NCBI GenBank assembly: GCA_019635355.1
Contig: JAHBZQ010000001.1
Span: 3,906,001 to 3,970,000 of the forward strand
Direction: 5' to 3'
DNA: 64,000 nt
Source of the DNA: Rhizobacter sp.
GTDB taxonomy: Bacteria; Pseudomonadota; Gammaproteobacteria; Burkholderiales; Burkholderiaceae_C
Of this stretch, positions 45,483 to 53,944 are shown one piece after another; the stretch's first letter is position 1, and every line of letters begins with the position of its first letter. A program made the translations under genes and the position numbers. Below the pieces are notes generated by a model, which ran no database searches, was not told the DNA's origin, and was given only the letters and a program-made list of their open reading frames with translations.

Positions 45483-45815
45483 TCAAGCGCCGCGCCAGCC
45501 CTCGGCCCACTCGCACAGCGGGCCGAGCGATGCCATCAAGCGCCGGCCCTCGGCGGTCAGGCGGTAACCGCCTTCCTCGTGCTCGAGCAGGCCCACTTCA
45601 CGCAGCTCCTTGATGCGCGTGTTCAGCAGGCTTGGGTTGGTCTCGCAGGCGTCTTGCAGGGCGCGGAACGTCATCTGCTCGCCATGGCGCAGCTCCCAGA
45701 AGATGCGCAGCGCCGCACGCCGGCCCAGCAGGTCGAGCGCCACCATCAGCGGGCGGCCGGTCTTCGAGCCGCGCACCGGCGAGCCGATGCGCGGGGTCTG
45801 CTTGGGGCTGGGCAT
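45483..45815 (-). CDS. HxlR-family transcription regulator
   Basis: 110 residues: a single winged-helix domain. Core: LLGRRAALRIFWELRHGEQMTFRALQDACETNPSLLNTRIKEL in outline, with the wing in EEGGYRLTAEGRRLM. HxlR proteins respond to electrophiles or reactive species; some carry a redox cysteine, and one Cys (in ACETN) is in the helix-turn-helix region here. The start is at 45815. It is the last gene of the efflux operon, 29 bases after the outer-membrane channel, so it may be cotranscribed and regulate a different target. Confidence 0.75.
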   Translation of the reverse strand: MPSPKQTPRIGSPVRGSKTGRPLMVALDLLGRRAALRIFWELRHGEQMTFRALQDACETNPSLLNTRIKELREVGLLEHEEGGYRLTAEGRRLMASLGPLCEWAEGWRGA

Positions 45816-45844
45816 GCGGCGGATTGTCGCTTCGCCGCCTGGCC

Positions 45845-47245
45845 TCACTTGGTGGCGGTGGGCTCCGTCCAGCCGCCACCCAGCACCTTGTAGAGGTTGA
45901 CCTGGTTCTGCACCACCGCCGCCTGCACCTGCACCACGGCCTGCTGCGCGCTGAAGAGGGCGCGCTGGGCGTCGAGCACGTCGAGGAAGCTCGCCGCGCC
46001 GTTGCGGTAGCGCAGGTCGGCCAGCCGGAAGCGCGTCTGCTCGGCATTGGCTTGGGCCAGCTGCGCGCGCGCCTGCTCGCCCAGCGTGGCGCGGCCGGCC
46101 AGCGCATCCTGCACTTCGCGGAAGGCGTTCTGGATCGACTTCTCGTACTGCGCCACCGCGATCTCGCGGTTGGTCTTGGCGAGGTCGAGGTTGGCGCTGT
46201 TGCGGCCGGCGTCGAAGATCGGCTGCACCAGGTTGCCCGAGATGCTCCAGGCCTTGGTGCCGCTCTTGAAGAGGCCGTCGAGTTCGCTGCTCGCGCTGCC
46301 GGCGCTGCCGGTCAGGCTGATGCGCGGGAAGAAGGCGGCGCGTGCGGCGCCGATGTTGGCGTTGGCGGCGATGAGCTGCTGCTCGGCCTGGCGCACGTCG
46401 GGCCGGCGCGTCAGCACCTCCGACGGCAGGCCAGCGGGCAGGTCGGCGGCGAGGCGCTGTTCGCCGATGGCGAGCGGCGGCGGCAGGTCAGCCGGCAGCG
46501 GCTGGCCGATCAGCAGCACCAGCGCGTTCTCGTCGAGCGCCCGCTGCCGCGTGACGGCGGCGAGCGTGACCTTGCCCGCTTCGAGCAGCGACTCGGCCTG
46601 GCGCAGGTCGAGTTCGGAGGCCGCGCCGTTGTCGAACTTCAGCTTGTTGAGCTTGAACGAGTCTTCGCGCGTGCCGAGCGTGTCGCGCGTGATGGCGAGC
46701 AGCTCTTCGTCGGCCAAGAGGCTGAGGTAGGTGTTGGCCACCGCCGCCACCAGGCTGATCTGTGCGGCCTTGCGGCCTTCCTCGCTGGCGAGGTACTGCG
46801 CGGCAGCCGCGTTGCCCAGGCTCTGGATGCGGCCGAAGAGATCGATCTCCCAGGCCGAGAGCTGGATGCCCGCCTGGAACACCGTCTGCAGCCGGCCGGG
46901 CACCACCTGCGACGGCCCACGCTGGCCGCTCAGGCCGACGCCGAGGTTGGGGTAGAGGTCGGCCCGGCGCACGCCGTAGTTGGCGCGCGCAGCCTCGATG
47001 TTGAGCACCGCCACGCGCAGGTCGCGGTTGTTCTTCAGGGCGATCTCGATCAGGCGCTTCAGGCGCTCGTCGACGAAGAAGCTCTGCCACGCGATGTCGG
47101 CAGCGGCCTGGGTGCCCGTGGCCGTGGCGCTGTCGGTGAAGGCCGGGGCCACGGGGGCGGCGGGGCGCTCGTACTTCGGCGCCATGCTCGTGCAGCCGGC
47201 CAGCAGCAGCGCGGCCGTCAATGCCGTGAGGCGAATGTCAAACAT
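45845..47245 (-). CDS. RND efflux outer-membrane channel (NodT family lipoprotein)
   Basis: 466 residues. An OprM/TolC-like trimeric channel. The true start is the second ATG (47245), with AAGGAGG 8 bases before it, giving the lipoprotein signal MFDIRLTALTAALLLAGC (Cys18). Two repeats of the coiled-coil/beta-barrel fold are visible, with YERPAAPVAP at the start, the channel motif GAASELDLRQAES, and LGGGWTE near the end. Its start overlaps the pump stop by 8 bases, so it is translationally coupled to the pump. Confidence 0.92.
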   Translation of the reverse strand: MFDIRLTALTAALLLAGCTSMAPKYERPAAPVAPAFTDSATATGTQAAADIAWQSFFVDERLKRLIEIALKNNRDLRVAVLNIEAARANYGVRRADLYPNLGVGLSGQRGPSQVVPGRLQTVFQAGIQLSAWEIDLFGRIQSLGNAAAAQYLASEEGRKAAQISLVAAVANTYLSLLADEELLAITRDTLGTREDSFKLNKLKFDNGAASELDLRQAESLLEAGKVTLAAVTRQRALDENALVLLIGQPLPADLPPPLAIGEQRLAADLPAGLPSEVLTRRPDVRQAEQQLIAANANIGAARAAFFPRISLTGSAGSASSELDGLFKSGTKAWSISGNLVQPIFDAGRNSANLDLAKTNREIAVAQYEKSIQNAFREVQDALAGRATLGEQARAQLAQANAEQTRFRLADLRYRNGAASFLDVLDAQRALFSAQQAVVQVQAAVVQNQVNLYKVLGGGWTEPTATK

Positions 47246-50200
47246 GCTGGTGGCCTCCTTGGTCATCTGCCTCTTTCTCGTGTGCGTAGAACTTGCGCTG
47301 CCGCTCGCTGCCCTTGAAGAAGCGGCGCACCACCACGAAGAACACCGGCACGAAGAACACCGCCAGCAGCACCGAGCTGATCATCCCGCCGATCACGCCC
47401 GTGCCCAGCACCCGCTGGCTCGACGAGCCGGCGCCCGAGGCCAGCATCAGCGGCAGCGTGCCGAGGATGAACGCCATCGAGGTCATCAGGATCGGCCGGA
47501 AGCGGATGTGCGCGGCCATCAGCGCCGCTTCCATCGCCGTCTTGCCCTGCGCCTGCAGGTCTTTCGCGAACTCGATGATCAGGATCGCGTTCTTCGCCGA
47601 CAGGCCGATGATGGTGATGAGGCCCACCTGGAAGTACACGTCGTTGGTGTAGCCGCGGAAGGTGACACCCAGCAGCACGCCCAGCACGCCGAGCGGCACC
47701 ACCAGCATCACCGCCAGCGGGATCGACCAGCTCTCGTACAGCGCCGCGAGGCACAAGAACACCGCGAGGATCGCGAAGCCGTAGAGGATGAGCGCCTGCG
47801 AGCCGGCAAGCTTTTCTTCGCGCGACTGACCCGTCCACTCATACGCGAAGCCGGGTGGCAGCTTCGCGGCCAGCGCTTCCATCTCGGCCATCGCCGCCCC
47901 CGTGCTGTAGCCCGGCGCGGCCGAGCCGTTGATGCGGATCGCGGGGTAGCCGTTGTAGCGCACCGTCTGCATCGCCCCCGTCACCCACTTGGTGGTGGCG
48001 AAGGCCGAGAGCGGCACCGGTTTGCCCTGGTTGTTGATCGCGTTGAGCTTCAACAGGTCGTCGGGCTGCATGCGCGCGGGTGCATCGGCTTGCACCACCA
48101 CGCGCTGCAGGCGGCCGGCGTTGGGGAAGTCGTTGACATAGGCCGAGCCGAGCGCGGTGGAGATGGCGGTGTTGATGCTGTCGAAGCTCACGCCCAGCGC
48201 GTTGGCGCGGTCGCGGTCGATGGCGAGCTCGACCTGCGGCGCGTCTTCCAGGCCGTCGGGGCGCACCTGCGTGATGACCTTGCTCTGCGAGGCCATGCCC
48301 AGCAGCTGGTTGCGCGCGTTGATGAGCGCCTGGTGGCCCTGTCCGCCACGGTCCTGCAGGCGGAAGCTGAAGCCCGACGACTGGCCAAGCTCGGGGATCG
48401 GCGGTGGGCTCAGCGGGTAGATGAACGCATCGCGGATGCCCATCAGCGCGCCGAAGGCACGGCCCGCGATCGCGTCGGCCTTCTGCTGCGGCTCCTTGCG
48501 TTCGCTCCAGTCCTTGAGCGTCACGAAGGCGAGCGCCGCGTTCTGGCCCTGGCCCGAGAAGCTGAAGCCCAGCACGCCCACCATGCTCTGCACCTCGGGC
48601 TGCTTGAGGATGTAGGCCTCGACCTGCTTCATCACCTCCAGCGTGCGCTCCTGCGTGGCGCCCGGCGGCAGCTGCACGTTGACGATCATGTTGCCCTGGT
48701 CTTCCTGCGGCAGGAAGGAGGTGGGCAGGCGCTTGTAGAGCAGCGCCACCGCGACGCCGATGGCCAGGTAGATGATGAGGAAGCGCCCGGCGCGTTTGAG
48801 GATGCGTGCCACCCAGCCTTCGTAGCCCTTGGCCGTGCGCGTGAAGCCGCGGTTGAACCAGCCGAAGAAACCGGTCTTCTCATGGTGGTGGCCGGCTTCC
48901 ACGGGCTTGAGCAGCGTGGCGCACAAGGCCGGCGTGAGCGAGAGCGCCATGAAGGCCGAAAACGCGATCGAGGCCACCATCACCGCCGAGAACTGGCGGT
49001 AGATGTTGCCCACCGAGCCCGAGAAGAAGGCGAGTGGCACGAACACCGAGATCAGCGCCACCGTCACGCCGACGATGGCCCCGCTGATCTGCCCCATCGC
49101 CTTGCGCGTGGCCTGCAGCGGCGGCAGTCCTTCCTCGCTCATGATGCGTTCGACGTTCTCCACCACCACGATGGCGTCGTCGACCACGATGCCGATCACG
49201 AGCACCATGCCGAACATGGTCAGCACGTTGATCGAGAAGCCGAGCGAGAGCAGCACCGCGAAGGTGCCGAGCAGCGCGATCGGCACCACGATGGTCGGGA
49301 TGATGGTGTAGCGCCAGTTCTGCAGGAAGAGGAACATGACGAGGAACACCAGCACCACCGCTTCGATCAGCGTCTCGGCCACCTGCGTGATCGAGATCTT
49401 GATGAAGCGCGAGCTGTCGTAGGGGATGGCGTACTTCACGCCCTGCGGGAAGAGCTTGGAGAGCTCGTCCATGCGCTTGTGGATGGCCGCGGCCGTCTGC
49501 AGGGCGTTGCCGCTGGGCGCGAGCTGCACGCCGATGCCGGTGGAGGGGTTGCCGTTCAGCCGCGCCGAGGTGGCGTAGGCCTGCGCGCCGAGCTCGAGGC
49601 GGGCCACGTCGCGCAGGCGCACGGTGGAGCCGTCGGTGAGTGCGCGCAGCACGATGTTGCCGAACTCCTCGACCGTGCTGAGCTGGCCCTTCACCACCAC
49701 GGTGGCCGAGATGCCCTGGCCGGCGATGTTGGGCAGGTCGCCGATGGTGCCCGACGACACCTGCGCGTTCTGCGCGCGGATGGCGGCGATGACTTCGGCC
49801 GACGACAGGTTGTAGCCCTGCAGCTTGTTCGGGTCGATCCAGATGCGCATGGCGCGCTCGGTGCCGAAGAGCTGCGCCTGGCCCACGCCAGGCACCCGCT
49901 GCAGCTCGGGCAGCACGTTGCGCGAGGCGTAGTCGCCGAGCGCCACCGGGTCGTAGGCCGGGTTGTCCGACGAGAGGATGGTGAAGAGCAGGAAGTTCGA
50001 GCGCGCCTTGTCGACGCGCACACCTTGCTGCGTCACCGCCGAAGGCAGGCGAGGGGCGGCGCGGCTGAGGCGGTTCTGCACGTCCACCTGCGCCAGGTCG
50101 GCATTGGTGCCGGGCTCGAAGCTGATGGTGATGCTGCCGGTGCCGTTGGCCTGCGCCACCGACTCCATGTACATGAGGCCGGGCGAGCCGTTCATCTCGC

Positions 50201-50399
50201 GTTCGATGACGGAGAGCACGGCGTCTTCCAGCGTCTGCGCCGAAGCACCGGGGTAGGTGGCCGAGACGACGATGGAGGGCGGTGCGACCGGCGGGTACTG
50301 TGCGATCGGCAGCTGCGTGATCGCCACGCCGCCGGCCACCAGGATGAAGAGCGCGATCACCCACGCGAAGATGGGGCGGTCGATGAAGAAGCGTGACAT
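47238..50399 (-). CDS. RND multidrug efflux pump, HAE1 (AcrB/MexB) family
   Basis: 1053 residues, the proton-driven inner-membrane pump. Twelve membrane helices in the usual 1+5, 1+5 pattern with two large periplasmic loops. The start MSRFFIDRPIFAWVIALFI and the proton-relay motif GIVVDDAIVVVENVER (Asp-Asp in TM4) are intact, as is SINVLTMFGMVLV. The C-terminus is longer than AcrB and ends in a His-rich tail (GGHQHV). It works with the periplasmic adaptor upstream and the channel downstream. Substrates cannot be read from sequence. Confidence 0.95.
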   Translation of the reverse strand: MSRFFIDRPIFAWVIALFILVAGGVAITQLPIAQYPPVAPPSIVVSATYPGASAQTLEDAVLSVIEREMNGSPGLMYMESVAQANGTGSITISFEPGTNADLAQVDVQNRLSRAAPRLPSAVTQQGVRVDKARSNFLLFTILSSDNPAYDPVALGDYASRNVLPELQRVPGVGQAQLFGTERAMRIWIDPNKLQGYNLSSAEVIAAIRAQNAQVSSGTIGDLPNIAGQGISATVVVKGQLSTVEEFGNIVLRALTDGSTVRLRDVARLELGAQAYATSARLNGNPSTGIGVQLAPSGNALQTAAAIHKRMDELSKLFPQGVKYAIPYDSSRFIKISITQVAETLIEAVVLVFLVMFLFLQNWRYTIIPTIVVPIALLGTFAVLLSLGFSINVLTMFGMVLVIGIVVDDAIVVVENVERIMSEEGLPPLQATRKAMGQISGAIVGVTVALISVFVPLAFFSGSVGNIYRQFSAVMVASIAFSAFMALSLTPALCATLLKPVEAGHHHEKTGFFGWFNRGFTRTAKGYEGWVARILKRAGRFLIIYLAIGVAVALLYKRLPTSFLPQEDQGNMIVNVQLPPGATQERTLEVMKQVEAYILKQPEVQSMVGVLGFSFSGQGQNAALAFVTLKDWSERKEPQQKADAIAGRAFGALMGIRDAFIYPLSPPPIPELGQSSGFSFRLQDRGGQGHQALINARNQLLGMASQSKVITQVRPDGLEDAPQVELAIDRDRANALGVSFDSINTAISTALGSAYVNDFPNAGRLQRVVVQADAPARMQPDDLLKLNAINNQGKPVPLSAFATTKWVTGAMQTVRYNGYPAIRINGSAAPGYSTGAAMAEMEALAAKLPPGFAYEWTGQSREEKLAGSQALILYGFAILAVFLCLAALYESWSIPLAVMLVVPLGVLGVLLGVTFRGYTNDVYFQVGLITIIGLSAKNAILIIEFAKDLQAQGKTAMEAALMAAHIRFRPILMTSMAFILGTLPLMLASGAGSSSQRVLGTGVIGGMISSVLLAVFFVPVFFVVVRRFFKGSERQRKFYAHEKEADDQGGHQHV

Positions 50400-50414
50400 G
50401 CGCGGTGCTCCCTC

Positions 50415-51641
50415 TTATCGGCTGGCAGCCGACGCGGGGGCCGAGGCCGCGGCAGGAGCCGACGCACCCGATGCCGCAGCAGACGGGCTCCACGGCACCG
50501 GGTTCACCGGCGCGCCGGGCACCATCATCTTCTGGAAGCCGTCGACGATCACCTTTTCGCCCGGCTGCAGGCCCTCGGTGACGAGCCAGCTCTGGCCTTG
50601 TGCCGAGGCGACCTTGATGGTGCGCTTCTGCGGCTTGTTGTCGGCACCGACCACGAGCACGGTGTCGCCGCCCTCGGTGCGCGTCACCGCCTGCTGCGGC
50701 AGCAGGATGCCCTGCGGCTGCGAGGCCTGGGCCACGCGCACGCGCACGTACATGCCAGGCAGCAAGAGGCCTTGCGGGTTGGGCACTTCGGCGCGCAGGG
50801 TGATCTGGCCGGAGGTCGGGTCGACGGTCAGGTCGCTGAAGAGCAGCTTGCCGGTCTGGGCGTAGACCGTGCCGTCTTCCAGCACCACCTGCACCTTGGC
50901 CGCGTCGGCCCCGGCCTTCTGCAGCTTGCCGGCGGCGAGCGCCTGGCGCAGCTTCAGCACCTCGGTGGTCGACTGCGTGAAGTTCACGTACATCGGGTTG
51001 ATCTGCTGCACCACGGCCAGCGGCGTGGCCTCGCCCTGGCCGACGAGCGCGCCTTCGGTCACGAGCGCCCGGCCGATGCGGCCGGCGATGGGCGAGGTGA
51101 CGCTCGAGTAGCCGAGGTTGATCTGCGCCGTCTGCACCGCGGCGCGGCTGGCGGCGAGGTCGGCCTCGGCCGACTTCTGGGCCGACACCGCGTTGATGTA
51201 ATCCTGCTTGCTGATGGCGTTGGCCTCCATCAGCGGCTTGTAGCGCTCGGCCTGGGCGGTGGTCTGCGCCACGTTGGCCTGCGCGCGGGCGAGCGTGGCC
51301 TGGGCGCTGGCCAGCGCCGCCTGGTAGGGCGCGTTGTCGATGCGGAACAAGAGCTGCCCGGCCTTCACGTCGCTGCCTTCCTTGAACACCCGCTCGCGCA
51401 GGATGCCCGCGGCACGCGCGCGCACTTGCGCCACGCGCGAGGCTTCGAGCCGGCCGGGTAGCTCGGTGGTGAGGCTCACCGTGGTCGGCTGGACCGTCAC
51501 CACGCCCACCTGCGCCGGCGGCATGCCGCCACCGGGCGCACCGCCGCCCTTCGGGGCTTCCGTCTTCTGCCCGCAGGCGGCGAGCACGACGGCGATGGAA
51601 ATCAAGGCAAAGCGGGCCGGAACGCCTTTCAACGCAAACAT
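50415..51641 (-). CDS. RND efflux periplasmic adaptor lipoprotein
   Basis: 408 residues (AcrA/MexA family). Lipoprotein signal ends in VVLAAC (Cys23). Then come the lipoyl/barrel region with RLEASRVAQVRARAAGIL, a coiled-coil hairpin (about 100-180), and beta-barrel/MP domains ending GEKVIVDGFQKMMVPGAPV; the tail is a Pro/Ala/Ser linker. First gene of the efflux operon; the pump begins 15 bases after its stop. Its start is divergent from the TetR gene, and the 147-base gap contains an AcrR-like operator. Confidence 0.93.
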   Translation of the reverse strand: MFALKGVPARFALISIAVVLAACGQKTEAPKGGGAPGGGMPPAQVGVVTVQPTTVSLTTELPGRLEASRVAQVRARAAGILRERVFKEGSDVKAGQLLFRIDNAPYQAALASAQATLARAQANVAQTTAQAERYKPLMEANAISKQDYINAVSAQKSAEADLAASRAAVQTAQINLGYSSVTSPIAGRIGRALVTEGALVGQGEATPLAVVQQINPMYVNFTQSTTEVLKLRQALAAGKLQKAGADAAKVQVVLEDGTVYAQTGKLLFSDLTVDPTSGQITLRAEVPNPQGLLLPGMYVRVRVAQASQPQGILLPQQAVTRTEGGDTVLVVGADNKPQKRTIKVASAQGQSWLVTEGLQPGEKVIVDGFQKMMVPGAPVNPVPWSPSAAASGASAPAAASAPASAASR

Positions 51642-51740
51642 GCGGAATCCTCGGAGGGTGCGCCGTGCGGCGCTGGTTGGGTGTTGTTATTCAGTGCGCA
51701 CGCAGCACGAAACCGCAGCGGAACCGGGAAGCCGGATTAG

Positions 51741-51764
51741 TATACATACACGCATGAATGTATA
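51741..51764. promoter_or_regulatory. AcrR-like operator palindrome
   Basis: TATACATACACG/CATGAATGTATA is a 24-base palindrome (10 of 12 base pairs symmetric) in an AT-rich patch between the adaptor and TetR genes. It resembles the 24-bp AcrR operator of E. coli acrAB (TACATACATT...AATGTATGTA). It ends 24 bases before the tetR start codon. Confidence 0.75.
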
Positions 51765-51788
51765 TGGGCAGGCTACTGACACACACCG

Positions 51789-52421
51789 ATGGTTCGTCGC
51801 ACCAAAGAAGAAGCGCAGGCTACCCGCAAACTCATCCTTGACACGGCTGAGGTGGTCTTTCACGAGCGGGGCGTTTCGCGCAGCACGCTGAATGACATCG
51901 CGCAGGCCGCCGGCCTCACGCGCGGCGCCATCTACTGGCACTTCAAGGACAAGGCTGACCTCTTCAACGCGATGATGGAGCGCGTGACGCTCCCGCTGGA
52001 AGAGACGGCCCACCGCAGCGACGACGAGAGCCTCGACGACCCGATCGCCTACATGCGCAGCAACTTCCTGCAGGCGCTGCGCCTGACCGCCCGCGACCCG
52101 CAGGTGCGTCGCGTGTTCGGCATCGCCATCCACAAGGTCGAATACGTGGACGAACTGCTGGCCGTGCGCGACCGCCACCTGCGCATCCGCGACGAGTGCC
52201 TGTTGCACGCGCAGCGTGGCGTGACGCTCGCGATGCGCCGCGGCCTGCTGCCCAAGCGCATCCCGGCGCGCGCGGCGGCCCTCGGGCTGCACGCACTCAT
52301 CGACGGCCTGATCCAGAACTGGCTGCTCGACCCCGAGGCCTTCGACCTCGTGAAGACCGGCCAGCAGGTGCTCGACGCCTACCTCGCCGGCCTGGCCGCG
52401 CCGGTGGTCAGCAAGGGCTGA
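51789..52421 (+). CDS. TetR/AcrR-family repressor of the efflux operon
   Basis: 210 residues with the N-terminal TetR helix-turn-helix: STLNDIAQAAGLTRGAIYWHFKDKADL (recognition helix GAIYWHF), preceded by the AcrR-type start MVRRTKEEAQATRKLILDTA. The C-terminal helical ligand domain ends near VLDAYLAGLA. It is divergent from the adaptor gene and faces an AcrR-like operator 24 bases away, so local repression of pump and self is the natural inference. The amidase follows in the same direction after 37 bases. Confidence 0.92.
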   Translation: MVRRTKEEAQATRKLILDTAEVVFHERGVSRSTLNDIAQAAGLTRGAIYWHFKDKADLFNAMMERVTLPLEETAHRSDDESLDDPIAYMRSNFLQALRLTARDPQVRRVFGIAIHKVEYVDELLAVRDRHLRIRDECLLHAQRGVTLAMRRGLLPKRIPARAAALGLHALIDGLIQNWLLDPEAFDLVKTGQQVLDAYLAGLAAPVVSKG

Positions 52422-52458
52422 TTCGGTCATCATCCGGCCCTACCCCAACGGAGGGCCC

Positions 52459-53847
52459 ATGACGACGTCGTTGCACACCCTGAGCGCGCTCGCGCTGCTC
52501 GCCGCCTACGAGAGCCGTGCGCTGTCGCCGGTCGAGGTCACGCGGGCCGTGCTCGGCCAGATCGACCGCTGCGAGCCGAAGCTGCACGCCACCTACGCGC
52601 TCGACCACGAAGCCGCGCTGGCGGCGGCAAAGGCCAGCGAAGCCCGTTGGCTGAAGGCCGAGCCACAGGGCGCGCTCGACGGTGTGCCGGTCACGATCAA
52701 GGAAAACATCGCCACCCGCGGCACGCCGGTGCCCCTGGGCACCGCCGCCACGCTGCACACCCCGGCCGAGCGCGACGCCCCACCCGCCGCACGCCTGCGC
52801 GAAGCCGGTGCGGTGCTGCTCGGCAAGACCACCATGCCCGACTACGGCATGTTGTCGTCGGGCCTGTCGAGCTTCCACGCGCTCACGCGCAACCCGTGGG
52901 ACGTGTCCAAGAACCCTGGCGGCAGCAGCGCCGGTGCTGCTGCCGCCGCGGCCGGTGGCTACGGCCCGCTGCACCTGGGCACCGACATCGGCGGCTCGGT
53001 GCGCCTGCCCGCCGCCTGGTGCGGCATCTTCACCTTGAAGCCCAGCCTCGGCCGCATCCCCATCCACCCGCCGTACTACGGCCGTGTGGCCGGGCCGATG
53101 ACGCGCAGCGTGCAAGACGCGGCGCTGATGATGCGGGTGCTCTCGCTGCCCGATGCGCGCGACACCATGAGCCTGCCCTACCAGCCGATCTCGTGGACCG
53201 AGCTCACGCGGCCGATCAAGGGCTTGAAGATCGGCTTGATGCTCGACGCCGGCTGGGGGCTGCCTGTCGAGCCCGAGGTGCGGGCTGCGGTCGAAGCGGC
53301 GGCGAGCGCCTTTGCCGCGGCCGGCGCAGTCGTCGAACCGCTCGCACCCTTCATGACACGCGCCATGATCGACGGCATGGACCGCTTCTGGCGCTGCCGC
53401 TCCTGGATGGACATCTCGGCCCTGCCGGCCGAACGGCAGGCCAAGGTGCTGCCCTTCATCCGCGAGTGGGCGCGCGGCGGCGCGGGCCTCACCGGCGAGC
53501 AGGTCTTCACCGGCTTCAGCCAGATGGGCGTGATGCGCGAGGCGGCGGTCGCGGCCTGCCAGTCCTTCGACTTCGTGCTCACGCCGACGGCGCCGATCGC
53601 GGCCTTCGCCGCCGAGCTGCCGTGCCCCACCAACGACGCGACGCTGCCCTTCGAGCACATCGCCTTCACGCTGCCCTACAACATGAGTGAGCAGCCGGCC
53701 GCCAGCATCAACTGCGGCTACACGAGCGCCGGCCTGCCCATCGGCCTGCAGATCGTCGGCCACCGCCATGACGACCTCGGGGTGCTGCAGCTGGCGCGGG
53801 CCTGGGAGCAGTTGCGCCCGGCGCAACGGCCCTGGCCGATGGATTGA
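52459..53847 (+). CDS. Amidase, amidase-signature family
   Basis: 462 residues. The Ser-cisSer-Lys triad is complete: Lys81 (TIKENIA), Ser156 in NPGGSSAG and Ser180 in TDIGGSVRLPA. The spacing (75 and 24) equals that of FAAH. The segment SINCGYTSAGLPIGLQIVG is conserved near the C-terminus. The family hydrolyses amides or tRNA-bound Glu/Asp; absence of gatB/gatC neighbours and the sequence argue against GatA, so a small-molecule amidase is likely. It follows the TetR gene by 37 bases, with GGAGGGCCC before the ATG. Confidence 0.9.
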   Translation: MTTSLHTLSALALLAAYESRALSPVEVTRAVLGQIDRCEPKLHATYALDHEAALAAAKASEARWLKAEPQGALDGVPVTIKENIATRGTPVPLGTAATLHTPAERDAPPAARLREAGAVLLGKTTMPDYGMLSSGLSSFHALTRNPWDVSKNPGGSSAGAAAAAAGGYGPLHLGTDIGGSVRLPAAWCGIFTLKPSLGRIPIHPPYYGRVAGPMTRSVQDAALMMRVLSLPDARDTMSLPYQPISWTELTRPIKGLKIGLMLDAGWGLPVEPEVRAAVEAAASAFAAAGAVVEPLAPFMTRAMIDGMDRFWRCRSWMDISALPAERQAKVLPFIREWARGGAGLTGEQVFTGFSQMGVMREAAVAACQSFDFVLTPTAPIAAFAAELPCPTNDATLPFEHIAFTLPYNMSEQPAASINCGYTSAGLPIGLQIVGHRHDDLGVLQLARAWEQLRPAQRPWPMD

Positions 53848-53944
53848 GCGGCGGGAATAGTTCACGTTTTGCCCGAAGGCGAGGGTGCGGCAGTTGCGTA
53901 TGCTGCCGGCCATCACGACAGGGCAATGACCCGGGAGACGAGGG

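Noticed and set aside
46980..50396. Plus-strand frame of 1138 codons over the RND pump
   Set aside because: Antisense shadow of an obvious RND transporter; highly His/Arg-rich with no fold.
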